Of a DNA stretch of 64,000 nucleotides, positions 33,560-44,175 are shown in pieces. This DNA is from Rhineura floridana (lineage: Eukaryota > Chordata > Lepidosauria > Squamata > Rhineuridae), in NCBI RefSeq assembly GCF_030035675.1, contig NC_084497.1:25042455-25106454 (forward strand), written 5' to 3'. The position numbers were made by a program, and so were the translations under genes. Within the stretch, counting starts at the first letter, position 1; each line of letters begins with the position of its first letter. Under the pieces are notes generated by a model that was not told the origin of the DNA, made no database searches, and saw nothing but the letters and a program-made list of their open reading frames with translations.

Positions 33560-35870
33560 ACCAGAACATGCCCACTATCCTGTTGATAATATGTGGAATC
33601 TTAGGAGCACATGCAGAGTGGAAGGCAGGTATCCTGGAGAATACTGGCATCGAGCCCATCCCTGCAAATGCTTGGATCTGTTATCAGGACCCAGAGGTGG
33701 AGATGGCCTGTCGATTTCCAGGGTTACTGAGTAATGCTTCCAGGAGACAACATCTGGAAAAAGATATCCTCCATCAGCTACCTGTCTCACAGAGTGCAGC
33801 TTGTGAGGAGTCACGATTAATTAAATGCACCAAGGGTCCCCAGAAGCAGCAAGTTCATTTTTGCCATGATTCTTCTGTGGACACCAAGATTTCTTGCACC
33901 CCATGATTTGGTGAAATGTCCCAAGGCAGCGACATGATATATGAAGAAGTTTGCAACATTTTATGGATTTCTATGGTCACTTGGGGGGAGGGATCACCTT
34001 TGCACTTCCAGGTTTTTGTGGCAAGTGCCAAGAAAAGAGGACCTGCTGATGAACTGGCTCTTGTCCTGATTTCATCAAAAGGGCAAGAATATCCCAGAAC
34101 TATAACGAACTGGAAGAGGTACAATGGACTTATGGACGTGACCAAAATACACACTGTCGGTCCTCCAGACTGAATAATGCCTATCCAGGAAATGTACTGC
34201 CATTATGGACAATATCATATTCCTTTTAAGTCAATAGGTTATGTTTCTATTATTGAGAAATATAGCACACCAAGGTTTTATAGGTTGGAAGTAGGTTTGT
34301 CATTTAAGAAAATCATAACACTGAATCCCCTTATTAAAAAAATAAATGAATTAAGCCTTTTGAGAAGCCCTCTTGTCGGATCTCATGTGATTAAATTGAA
34401 CCACCCCCAGCAATTATTGATAAAACCAGCGACTGCACTTAAGGAAGTGGTAGTCTCATTTGAGAAATTAAATATTGCAAAGGAATTCCCTGTTTGTGCA
34501 TCCTATTTAGAGATGAGTAATAGAGGATGGGATAATTGGGTTAAATTATGGGAGGGGGAGAATGGGAAGAGAAATAAGCGGAATTTGTCAGGGTGGCTGG
34601 GTACTGGAGCTGCTTTTCTGGATGGTACCAATATTGAAATATTAGCCAACAAATTACATTATACCACTGAAGAAATAAGTAAGATGACAGAACCTATCAA
34701 TAGGGCTCTGGAAAAGACTAGTGAAACCCCCCAAATCATAGCCAGTTTACTTCCAATGTGGGAACAGAGAATGGAAAAAGATTATCATGACATAGGAAAT
34801 ACCATGCAGTCCTTACGACAGAATATTTCCTTGGCCATTACATGCACCCATATGTAGAACTGGGCCCATACAGTGGCTTTGGAACTTATTCACATGACAG
34901 ATAGTGGGTTTATACCCAGGGAAATTAGGTTCCTAGTTTGACATCAAGTGTCCAAGGGAGAAAAAAAATTGGAAGACTGGTGGAGCCTTGTCAATGCCAC
35001 ATATGATAAGCAAAATCATGCATTAAGATTGTCTATTGTAATGGTAGAAGCATCTGAAATCATTACTGTATATCCTGTAATTCCATTGTGAATCACTGTA
35101 GATCAAGATTTAGTTCTTTATGCCCAGGAAGTTCATCAGTGGGCCATAATTAATCATGCAAGATGGGTAACCATTAATGTGAAAGGTTGTCAACATCATA
35201 AGAAGTTAGGATTTGTTTGTGAAGATGATAGTTTGGAATCCCATCAAGATTGCTTTTCTCTCAGAATGATTAGTGTATTGTATTGCTCTTTCATGCTAAG
35301 AAATGAATCAAGTTCAACCATTGTATATTCTGGACATGGGTGTGTGTGCCTTAGAACATTTTGTGATTATGCTGTTATTGATAAGTATTATATACAAACT
35401 ATGCTAAGATATATCAATAGATGCTTTTGTGGTATTGAGGAAATAGTAGGATGTGATTTTTCATTTAAAGTCCCTGTATGGACCATCCAGAGAATATTAG
35501 TTAATCCAGATTTGTTTCAATACCTCAAACCCATTGCATTAGGGTATGGCCTAGCTGATCTCCAGAAGTTACTTTCTCATCCTATGTTACAGAAATAATT
35601 AGAAGCAGTTAAACAAATGGGAGAGCAACCTACACTCCAGATAAAACACGAGTGCCATACAATTACCAATATAGCAGCCAAGATCAAACAGATAGGGGCA
35701 CATAAATGGTGGGATTCCCTGTTTGGCTGGGGAGAAGGCGCCAAAGGAGGCCTAAACATTTAATGCACCCCATTGTGGTGATTCTAATATGGCAAGTTTT
35801 TTTGGTCTTCGTCTTAATAGCCCTTGTAATATGGATCCGATCTCAAATGGCACAGATACCCCAGAGGGAA
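33560..35870 (+). pseudogene. Envelope-like region of the fossil (broken)
   Basis: Starts with a signal-peptide-like hydrophobic stretch (TILLIICGILGAHA). A basic cleavage-type motif KRNKR near 34570 is followed by a small-residue/hydrophobic stretch and a heptad-like helix region containing LANKLHYTTEEI. Then come a Cys-rich region and a hydrophobic anchor (VVILIWQVFLVFVLIALVIW, about 35770-35830). The order is that of a class I retroviral envelope. Broken by several interruptions; treated as a fossil. Confidence 0.7.
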
Positions 35871-35872
35871 TG

Positions 35873-37790
35873 TCACCCCCCACTGCTGCTTGTGCCCCCC
35901 GCTGTCCCCACAGCATGTTCTGCTGCCCCCGCCACCCCACCTCTTGTTCCACCACCACCCCACCACCACCCTGCCTCTCATTCCCCCGCCGCTGCTGCAG
36001 TTCCTGCAGCCCCCCACCCCATCTCTCGTTACCCCTGCTGCCGCTGCACCTCCTGCCACCCCCACCTACCTCTCATTCCGCTGCCGACCTCCCATTCCCC
36101 CGCCGGACCTCCTGCCACCCCTGCCTCTCGTGCCACTGCTGCTGCACCGCCTGCCACCCCCCGCCTCTCATTCCCCTGCTGCCGCCGCCACATCTCCTGC
36201 CACCCACCACCCCGCCTCTCATTCCCCTGCCGCTGCCACATCTCCTGCCACCCACCACCTCACCTCTCATACCCCTGCTGCTGCCGCCCCTCCTGCCGCC
36301 GCTGCCGCCCCTCCTGCCGCCGCTGCCGCCCCTCCTGCCGCCGCTGCCGCCCCTCCTGCCGCCGCTGCCGCCCCTCCTGCCGCCGCTGCCGCCCCTCCTG
36401 CCGCCGCTGCCGCCCCTCCTGCCGCCGCTGCCGCCCCTCCTGCCGCCGCTGCCGCCCCTCCTGCCGCCGCTGCCGCCCCTCCTGCCGCCCCTCCCGCCGC
36501 CGCCGCCGCCGCTGCCGCCGCCCCTGCCGCCGCCGCCGCCCCTCCTGCCGCCCCTGCCGCTGCCGCCCCTCCTGCCGCCCCTGCCGCCGCCGCCCCTCCT
36601 GCCGCCCCTGCCGCCGCCGCCCCTCCTGCCGCCCCTGCCGCCGCCGCCCCTCCTGCCGCCCCTGCCGCCGCCGCCCCTCCTGCCGCCCCTGCCGCCGCCG
36701 CCCCTCCTGCCGCCCCTGCCGCCGCCGCCCCTCCTGCCACTGCCCCTCCTGCCGCCGCCGCCCCTCCTGCCACTGCCCCTCCTGCCGCCGCCGCCCCTCC
36801 TGCCCCTCCTGCCGCCGCCGCCGCCCCTGCCCCTCCTGCCGCCGCCGCCCCTGCCCCTCCTGCCGCCGCCGCCGCCCCTCCTGCCGCCGCCGCCGCCCCT
36901 CCTGCCGCCGCCGCCGCCCCTCCTGCCGCCGCCCCCGCCGCCCCTCCTGCCGCCCCCGCCGCCGCCCCTCCTGCCGCCCCCGCCGCCGCCCCTCCTGCCG
37001 CCCCCGCCGCCGCCCCTCCTGCCGCCCCCGCCGCCGCCCCTCCTGCCGCCCCCGCCGCCGCCCCTCCTGCCGCCCCCGCCGCCGCCCCTCCTGCCGCCCC
37101 CCCGCCGCCCCTCCTGCCGCCCCCCCCGCCGCCCCTCCTGCCGCCCCCCCCCGCCGCCCCTCCTGCCGCCGCCCCCGCCGCCCCTCCTGCCGCCGCCCCC
37201 GCCGCCCCTCCTGCCGCCGCCCCTCCTGCCGCCGCCCCTCCTGCCGCCGCCCCCGCCGCCCCTCCTGCCGCCGCCCCCGCCGCCCCTCCTGCCGCCGCCC
37301 CCGCCGCCCCTCCTGCCGCCGCCCCCGCCGCCCCTCCTGCCGCCGCCCCCGCCGCCCCTCCTGCCGCCGCCCCCGCCGCCCCTCCTGCCGCCGCCCCCGC
37401 CGCCCCTCCTGCCGCCGCCCCCGCCGCCCCTCCTGCCGCCGCCCCCGCCGCCCCTCCTGCCGCCGCCCCCGCCGCCCCTCCTGCCGCCGCCCCCGCCGCC
37501 CCTCCCGCCGCCGCCCCTCCTGCCGCCGCCCCTCCCGCCGCCGCCCCTCCTGCCGCCGCCCCTCCCGCCGCCGCCCCTCCCGCCGCCCCTCCCGCCGCCG
37601 CCCCTCCCGCCGCCCCTCCCGCCGCCGCCCCTCCCGCCGCCGCCCCTCCCGCCGCCGCCCCTCCCGCCGCCGCCCCTCCCGCCGCCGCCCCTCCCGCCGC
37701 CGCCCCTCCCGCCGCCGCCCCTCACGCCGCCGCCCCTCCCGCCGCCGCCCCTTCTGCCGCCGCCCCTTCTGCTGCTCATTCCGCCACCAC
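35873..37790. repeat. GC-rich minisatellite (CCTGCCGCCGCCCCT family)
   Basis: Starts just behind the membrane-anchor stretch with longer CTCATTCCCCTGC-type units (35873-36270), then becomes a near-pure CCGCC/CCCCT/CCTG array with 15- to 21-nt units, and ends with CCTCCCGCCGCCGC units. The plus strand is C-rich and the minus strand correspondingly G-rich, with many GGGG and GGCGG runs. All five or so long frames across it (Pro/Leu, Ala/Pro, Cys/Arg/Pro, Gly/Arg) are open only because the sequence has almost no T or A. Confidence 0.92.
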
Positions 37791-38445
37791 TGCCACACCT
37801 CCTGCCGCCCCACCACCACCCCACCTCTCATTCGCTGGGTGATTGGCAATAGATCAGCAATTGCTTTTGCCTCCCAACTGTTTAAAGCCTGATATAGAGC
37901 TTGGTTTAAATATTGTCACTCACACATTTCAGCAGTGGAATTGCAAAGCTGCTCCTATGGTGGTTTACATTTCAGAGTGGTTCCAGGATTATATGAATGG
38001 ATCTCTCAAGGACCAAACTCTATGTGTGATTTGACTTCTCATTACATATAGGTCTGCCTTGGTGGGGGGGAGGGCTGCAGAACCTTCACCTTGTCCCACC
38101 ATGTATCTACCTTCATTTCAGGCAGTTTTTTCTGTTCATTTGGCAAATGTTAGGCTGTATAATACTTAGAAAAATGTAAGATTTGTTACATTTAATGCCT
38201 AAGGTTTGATTTTAGTACCTGGTAAATGTTTCCTCCCCCCCCCCAGTTCTTATTTTGAAATTTAAAAGCCTGATGTGTTTAAATGTTCAGGATGGCTAGA
38301 TTTTAGATGTAAAAGGTTTTTGGAACATGTAAACTTCCTATAGTATGTATGTAACTTGTATTTTTAAGAATCACTGTACTATTGTGGTCCATTGTTTCTG
38401 TCAATAGCTCCTAAAGGAGTTCTTACCGTAGAAATGTGTAGACCT

Positions 38446-38458
38446 ACAATAAACCATT
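38446..38458 (+). terminator. Polyadenylation signal at the fossil's right end
   Basis: CTACAATAAACC, followed by a TTTGCTTTACTGAGCACC context and a T-rich region about 30-50 bp downstream. Consistent with a retroviral or retroposed 3' end. Confidence 0.45.
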
Positions 38459-38608
38459 TTGCTTTACTGAGCACCAGAACTTGCCCCCTCTTTTTGTTTT
38501 GTCCTAATTCTTTTTTCTGAGTTGGACTTATTTGTGGTAACAGAGGCCAGATGGATAAATGCTAGATGAGGGACCCGCCACAGGGAGGTAAGCTGTGAGC
38601 AGGGGAGG

Positions 38609-38771
38609 CAGTACCGTAGTCAGTGGTAAGAGCATCTGCTTTACATTCAGAAGACTCCAGGTTTGGTCCCCAGCATCTCCAGGTAGGCCTGGAAATGTCC
38701 CAACTAAAACCATAGAGAGCTACTGCCAGTCAGTGTAGACAGTACTGAGCTAGATGGACCCATGGCCTAAG
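38609..38771 (+). repeat. tRNA-derived SINE
   Basis: GTAGTCAGTGGTAAGAGCAT (A box), GGTTTGGTCCC (B box), CATCTCCAGGTAGGCCTGG, CAGTCAGTGTAGACAGTACT, GAGCTAGATGGACC. Confidence 0.75.
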
Positions 38772-38940
38772 AACGTACAAAGAGCCCTGCTGGTTCAGGC
38801 CAAAGACCCATCTAGTCCAGAATTCTGTTCTCACAGGGGCCAACTAGGTGCCCATGGGAAGGCTTCAAGCAGCACCTGGGTGCAACAGCACTCTCCGCAC
38901 CTGTGATTGCCAGCTATTGGTATTCAGAAACATTGATCAT
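38769..38940 (-). mobile_element. CR1 LINE 3' tail
   Basis: AAGAGCCCTGCTGGTTCAGG...CATCTAGTCCAGAATTCTGT...: the inverted CR1 3' end, abutting the SINE. Confidence 0.75.
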
Positions 38941-40478
38941 ATCTTCCCACAGTATGTAGAGCGGAGGAGGACATATGCTTTTCCTATGTAATATGTGTAG
39001 CTGACCTCAGGTGAGATACAGACACTCTATAATACTCAGAGGCATTCCTTTTTACATATTTTTGTAAAATATTTTTGCACCTTATGCTCCTTCCCTATTT
39101 TAAATAGAACTGATTAATGACGTTTGCAACTTGCTGCAAGCATTTTGTATGATAGGATATAAATAATAATAATGAACATGTTCTGTGTCCAGGATTTGGC
39201 CTCAGAGAAGAAATTTCCAGGGTTGAGCCCTGGTGCATCCTGACCTGACTGTGCTTAAGCTCAGACTGTAGTCTACTATGCTATGAATGTGTAAGAAAAG
39301 ATCTAGGAGTCTTCTTTCCAATTATAGCTTTAGGATCAAGGTGTGCACTTTCAGCCGAAAGTAACTTTAGAGCAACTGACTTTAAGTAGAACTTTGTCTG
39401 TTTTAAATGGTTGTGGAGTCACAGCCCAGCCTCTACAAATCACTGGGATGGTGCCACAGCATTGCTGTTTGGGCTTAAGTGTTAGAGAATATTTTTCCAG
39501 AGATCAGTGATGAAAGATACACCTCTAGATTTAGCAGCTTTTAAAAAACTGCCCTTGTGTTTGTGCCTGAAATATTTCCATCTGCTAATCAGGTTAATTG
39601 TTATGCCATCAAAAATTACACCTGCTGATGCCTGCAGAGAAGACTGTTAAAAGTGCAGCAGCAGGCCAGTCAGGCCATTTCCTTGTGGTGTGAATTCCCC
39701 ACCCCAAGCCCTTGGATACTGTATGAGTTTTCCTAAGTACAATTACCCTAAAGTTTTCTCTCTTTCTGCCTCAGCTCTTCACTTGGCCTGCTCTTTCCCC
39801 TTTTCTTGTCCTCCCCATCTTTCTTTCTCTCTGTTTTGTTTCTCCTTATTCAATGGTTTGGTGTGCAGCTCCTCTCTCTCCCTGCCCCCATCCATTTTCC
39901 TTAAGTTTGCTCCTGTTTCTTCCCAGCTGCTTTGAGCAAATAGTGCTACTCTCCTTTTCCCACCCCCTGCCCCTCCTACTTGCCACGGAAAAGGCATGAG
40001 CCACGAGGTGGTTTTAACTTACAGGAAAAAGGGCATTAGCAGTAACTGATTGGGTTTAAGAGGAAGTGATTAATAGAAGTGTAGTAATGGGGGATGTGGG
40101 GGCTTGAAAGAGACATCTAGTTCAAAAACCCTTCTCAGTGGCAGGACCCACCATGTGCAACAGAACCCTGAAGTCTTTCTTGGAAGAACAAGGCCTGTTG
40201 TCATCAGACCACATTAGATTATTTTACAAGGCAAAGGCTCCAAAGTTCATTTGCCGCCTATAAGCTTCTAGGACAAATTGCCCAAACAGGTGAAGTATGC
40301 CACAATTTAATATGGAGAAAAAAAGTGGGGGGGGGACTTGTAAGTCATCATTCAAGCTGACCAGATGTACAATCTTAATTAGCAACTAATATGTGGTTTT
40401 GTTGAGTTCTGAGTGAGCAGCATCGTGAGAATGTATTATAAAAGCAGCATTTCAAGTGTAAATTTTGAATTCAAGCGT
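38941..40478. other. No gene or element recognised
   Basis: Non-repetitive by eye except for a T/C-rich stretch at 39770-39990. Short frames lack support. Confidence 0.5.
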
Positions 40479-40794
40479 TGGGGTATCAGTGAGATTCTGT
40501 TATGCCATTCTGTTAATCTTATGGATAAAACAAATCATTCTACTACCCCCTGTGTGTGTGTGTTTATTTTTAATATTGTTTTAGGCTACTTAGATGTGCA
40601 GCAGCCAAGGCCAGCACCTTGTAGGATTTTTTTTAAAGTAACTGAAACGTAACTGTAGTGATTACTTTTGAGAAAAAGTAAAGTAATCAGTTACTTTCAG
40701 AGCAATTGTAATTGTAACAGTATTTACTACTTTTTTTGGTCAAGTAATTGTAACTGTAATTTATTACTTTTTAAAAGTAATCTTCCAAGCTCTT
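40479..40794. mobile_element. Truncated hAT-type element, relative of 12661
   Basis: GTTGGGGTATCA through TTACTTTTTAAAAGTAATCT and CTTCCAAGCTCT aligns with the right 340 bp of the complete element, including the TGTGTGTG tract and GCCAAGGCCAGCACCTTGTA. The left half is missing. Confidence 0.8.
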
Positions 40795-41190
40795 GGTGAC
40801 ATTTGACCTGTAATACGAGAGAGTCTAACTGGGGTCCAGTGCCATCTTAATAAGGTTTTGATTACTGCCTGTTGTATACGAGAGGATGTATATGGTCTCC
40901 TTTCATCAATTTTGTTAACAAGAAAGAAGGGACCATTCATCCTCCATGTACACATGGGACTATGTGGAGAGGTTATGTACATGTATTATGAGAAAAATGT
41001 TGATGTCAGCAAGATGCTTACAATATGAATAATGTTCTCCAATGAATTTGATAACTTTACATCTTCAAAGAACCACACTGCATAAATTTGTATTTTACAT
41101 TGTTGTTTACCTTAAAGAAGTTTGTACAAGTAAATACAACCTGCTATATGTTGTCTTTTGTGAAAATTTAATAAAATATTTTTTAAAAAT
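40795..41190 (+). other. 3'-end-like sequence with AATAAA and A-rich tail
   Basis: Ends TTTAATAAAATATTTTTTAA followed by AAAATAAAAAAA at about 41168-41196. It looks like the 3' end of a retroposed transcript or LINE, but the source is not recognised. Confidence 0.35.
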
Positions 41191-41488
41191 AAAAAAATTA
41201 ACTTCATTCAACCAACCCAAAATTCAGAATCATGCCTCTTTATTTATGCTTGTTTTATTGGATTTTAAAGGGATTTATTTCTTAATGTGAGCTGCCTTGG
41301 TTTCCAGTCACCAACCATACCTCACAGGGTTGTTAGAAAAACATATTTACTTGGCACTAGAAGGACATCAAGGTAGGTGACAGGTGTATGCCCCTCTGGA
41401 GAAACCATTCTCTCCAGGCTGTCTAAATATAGCTCTATACCTGGGCACACCTGACTGTAATTAAGAATACCTATGTTTTCTGTGTAAA

Positions 41489-41953
41489 CTAAATTAAAGG
41501 CAACAGGTTGAATTCCTCATTCAACCCATTTGGAACCATAGTACCCAATTCTAAAATCCAATGTAATTCTCTACGTAATAAGATATCTGTATCTCTTCCA
41601 TGTACCTTTTCCAGAACCCAAAACCTGCATTCTGTTATAGAACAAGGACATTGATTGTAATGGTCTACAAGAGGGCCCCCTCTTCTGTTGTTCCTTAAGT
41701 TACTCCAATGTTCCCCTATCCTTATTTTTACCATTCTTGTAGTTTGCCCTATGTACTGTTTCTTACAGCCACACTGTATAACATAGATAACTCTATCTGT
41801 GCTACACATAGAAAAATACCTAAGATGATATTTCCTCTGATTAGTAGGATTCACAAATTCTGTCATCCTGCTAGTGTTTTTACAAAAAATGCAGTGCCCA
41901 CAGGGATGATGACCCAGGGGAGAAGTTGCACCTGGGAGTAGATTCTGCCTCAA
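41489..41953 (-). CDS. Penelope-like element, GIY-YIG endonuclease domain
   Basis: A 154-codon open frame on the minus strand. It contains HHPCGHCIFCKN (residues 15-26, the Cys/His zinc-binding stretch typical of vertebrate Penelope-like elements), then VIYVIQCGCKKQYIGQTTR (55-73), which is the GIY-YIG core, then KIRIGEH with the conserved Arg, Glu and His. Penelope elements are retroelements with a reverse transcriptase followed by this endonuclease; here only the C-terminal endonuclease remains, so the copy is 5'-truncated. It ends at LLPLI near 41489. The open frame suggests moderate age. Confidence 0.85.
   Translation of the reverse strand: MRQNLLPGATSPLGHHPCGHCIFCKNTSRMTEFVNPTNQRKYHLRYFSMCSTDRVIYVIQCGCKKQYIGQTTRMVKIRIGEHWSNLRNNRRGGPLVDHYNQCPCSITECRFWVLEKVHGRDTDILLRRELHWILELGTMVPNGLNEEFNLLPLI
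41577..41610 (+). repeat. Inner arm of the Penelope inverted repeat
   Basis: AATAAGATATCTGTATCTCT and the following 13-14 nt. Its inverted copy lies at 41952-41984. Confidence 0.8.
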
Positions 41954-41984
41954 AGGTACATGGAAGAGGTACAGATATCTTATT
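41952..41984 (-). repeat. 33-nt inverted tail at the 5' truncation of the Penelope element
   Basis: Reverse complement of 41577-41609 with one mismatch. It sits exactly where the Penelope homology ends. Short inverted extensions of about this length are known at the ends of Penelope insertions. Confidence 0.75.
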
Positions 41985-42073
41985 CCATAAGAGGATCTAG
42001 GGTGTTATATAACCATACACAAGATAACAGTGAAGGCTTGAATGGTTTTAAAAAAAGTTTCAGGACAAACAAA

Positions 42074-42184
42074 CAGAGCTTGGAAAAGTTAGTTTTTTGA
42101 ACTACAACTCTCATCAGCCCCAGCCAGGTGCTGGCTGGGGCTGATGGGAGTTGTAGTTCAAAAAACTAACTTTTCCAAGCTCTG
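42074..42184. mobile_element. Palindromic hAT-type MITE, 111 bp
   Basis: CAGAGCTTGGAAAAGTTAGT at the left and its exact inverse at the right. The whole element is nearly a perfect palindrome around CCAGGTGCTGG. Flanked by identical 8-bp target duplications CAAACAAA (42066-42073 and 42185-42192). Its ends share CAGAGCTTGGAA with the 750-bp element at 12661. Confidence 0.9.
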
Positions 42185-42369
42185 CAAACAAAGCAAAGTG
42201 CATCTCTGCACAGCACAGACTTAAACTGTGGGATTTGTTCCCCCAAAGATGAAGTGACAGCCAACAACTGGGATGACTGAACAACCTGAATTGAATCAAG
42301 TCCATAGAGGAGAAGGTGATCAGGGACTATTTGCTACGTTGGCTATGTTCTTCCTCCCCTGTCGAAGGC

Positions 42370-42530
42370 ACGATGGCTCTGGATGCAAGTTGCTGGGAAT
42401 TGCAAATGGGGAGTGTGCTATTGCACTCAGGCCCTACTTGTGGGCTTCCCGTTGAGGCATCTGGTTGGCGACGATGAGAACAGGAGACTGGATTACATGA
42501 GCCATTGGCCTGGTCCAGCTTCAGGGCTCT
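42370..42530 (+). mobile_element. CR1 LINE 3' tail
   Basis: TGTGGGCTTCCCGTTGAGGC, CTGGTTGGCGACGATGAGAA, CAGGAGACTGGATTACATGA: CR1 3' end in forward orientation, diverged. Confidence 0.65.
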
Positions 42531-42599
42531 CCACAAATTCTTCTGTTATGCATTCTGCAGGAGGCAGTGTCCCATAGACACCATCTTATCAGAAAATTT

Positions 42600-42690
42600 G
42601 TTCCACACAGTATCAGAATCAGGCCTTTAGTGTGGTGATACGTACCCTTTGGAACTCCCTCCTACTATATATCAGACAGGCGCAATCTCT
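42600..42690 (+). mobile_element. L2-type LINE coding scrap
   Basis: CAGGCCTTTAGTGTGGTGAT...CTTTGGAACTCCCTCCTA corresponds to the FSVVAPTLWNSLP-like C-terminal motif of the L2 ORF. Confidence 0.55.
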
Positions 42691-42785
42691 GTTGCCTTTT
42701 TGGGCTTCCCATTAGGGCACCTGGATAGGCATTGTGGGGAAACAGGAGGCTGGATTAGATGGGCCTTGGCCTGATCTGGCTTATT
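42690..42785 (+). mobile_element. CR1 LINE 3' tail
   Basis: TTGGGCTTCCCATTAGGGCA, GGAAACAGGAGGCTGGATTA, ATGGGCCTTGGCCTGATCTG. Confidence 0.65.
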
Positions 42786-42787
42786 TA

Positions 42788-44175
42788 TGATTGATTTATT
42801 AAATTTATATCCTGCCCTTCCTCCCAGAAGGAGCCCAGGGTCAGGCCGGCACCAAACTGTCAATGTGAACCAAGTTGGCAGTGGGGGCATCAGTCCCTTA
42901 GAGAAGCCCCTGCTGCCATCTTGGATGATGGCAGGCAGGCATTGACACTCACGGGAGACATAGGTAGGGCATGTGTGCTGGCTTATTGAAGCCTGTGCTG
43001 TCTGTATTGGGGGGTTCCTGTGAGCTCTCCCTCTGCGATCTGTAGCAGGGTTGGGTTGCAGGATTGTGGGACTGGAGCACCACTCTCCTGCTGTAGGGAG
43101 GGACCCTTCAGGGGCCCTCAGCTAGGGCCCAATCTGGCCACCCTCTGGTGCTAGCCCTGCCCAGAGTGGTGAACAAAAATACTAAAAGCACTTTAAAACA
43201 CCTTCAAAACAAAAGACTTTAAAACACATTAAAACAAACCATCTTGGAAAACATATTTGAAAAACAACTTTAAAATATTGTTGTATGCCATTCCACTCTC
43301 TGAGTGGTGCGACACTTCCAGGGGTTCCTGTGTTTACCTAGGGTTTGGTTTCCTCGGAAAGAAGGTCAGCAGAGGCTATGGTGTCTTATAGGATATTTGG
43401 TTTTTATTTACACACATTCCAACCTGAGCTTAAGATGGAGGGGTTCACAGCATTATCAGTCCATCAGATCTTTCTCCCTGTTGTCAATAGCTTTGGAGGT
43501 ACAGAGAGCAAGCAAGCCTCTCTGTCTCCGGTCCCCAGACTTTCCTCAGACTAGACTAAAAACACAAGCCTCTCCTTGGCTCCAGGGTGGAACTCTTGGA
43601 ACTCTTATTGAAAAGAGTTCCAATAGCCACAGAATTTATCTGTGCTGTCTTCTTACATATGCCAACGGTGGCCACTTAACAAACCCATTAGCCTCCAGGC
43701 TAGTTTAACAAAGGAAATTTTCCACTGCAGAGGCCACTTCCAGATTCAAGGTTACAGGCTTGAAGGGGACCCAAAGAAATCATCTATCTGAACCCCCCAA
43801 ACCCATAACACTATCTTAAGAATCGACTCCAGCACAGACATGGACTGTCCAGTGACTTGGACAGATGCTGCTTCAAAGAGGAAGGTCTTCAATACGCACC
43901 CAAAGCATAACAGGTGGTGCCTGTCTAATATTTAAGGGGAGGGTATTCCAAAGTGTTGGTGCCACTACACCAAAGGTCTGCTTCTTACGTTGTGTGGAAC
44001 AGGCCTCCTGATAAGATGGCATCTGCAGGAGGCCCTCGCTTGCAGAGTGTTAGTGATCGACTGGGTATATAAGGGGTAAGAGGATCTTTCGGGTATACTG
44101 GTCCCAAACTGCATAGGGCTTTGTACACCAAAACTAGAACCTTGAACTTGGCCTGGTAGCTTGCAGGGATCCACT
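42788..44175 (-). mobile_element. L2-type LINE, interrupted
   Basis: Minus-strand copy: the tail TTTATTAAATTTATATCCTG is at the left (42790), A-rich 3' UTR pieces are at 43150-43280, and the C-terminal coding part is at 43811-44175 (AKFKVLVLVYKALCSLGPVY on the minus strand). Unrelated sequence separates these parts at about 42843-43150 and 43281-43810. Confidence 0.7.
43281..43810. other. 530-bp block inside the L2 copy, possibly a solo LTR-like fossil
   Basis: Splits the L2 homology; it runs from TTGTATGCCATTCC to CCCATAACA, so it could be read as a TG...CA bounded block. I did not find matching target duplications. Family unassigned. Confidence 0.3.

Larger units (their letters stand above)
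31160..38470 (+). mobile_element. Retrovirus-like fossil with envelope portion
   Basis: An old endogenous retrovirus-like copy on the plus strand. Parts: a Gly/Arg/Asn/Gln-rich stretch at about 31310-31620 that could be the end of gag, an unrecognised open segment (31791-33140), and a clear envelope-type region (about 33560-35870). No polymerase or integrase segment is recognisable, so it looks internally deleted. It is broken, with several interruptions. An AATAAA lies at 38451 near the right edge. Terminal repeats were not found, so the ends are approximate. A GC-rich minisatellite is inserted or expanded within it. Age: old to middle, by decay; family unassigned. Confidence 0.65.

Noticed and set aside
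35706-37892. Five long frames (Pro/Leu, Ala/Pro, Cys/Arg, Gly/Arg) across the GC array
   Set aside because: Open on both strands only because T and A are nearly absent; they do not indicate coding.
30130-38600. Paired terminal repeats of the retrovirus-like fossil
   Set aside because: I compared the left (30130-31160) and right (38030-38600) flanks by eye and saw no direct repeat.
43281-43810. Confident solo LTR
   Set aside because: It interrupts an L2 copy, but I found no matching target duplication, so it is only listed as a possibility.
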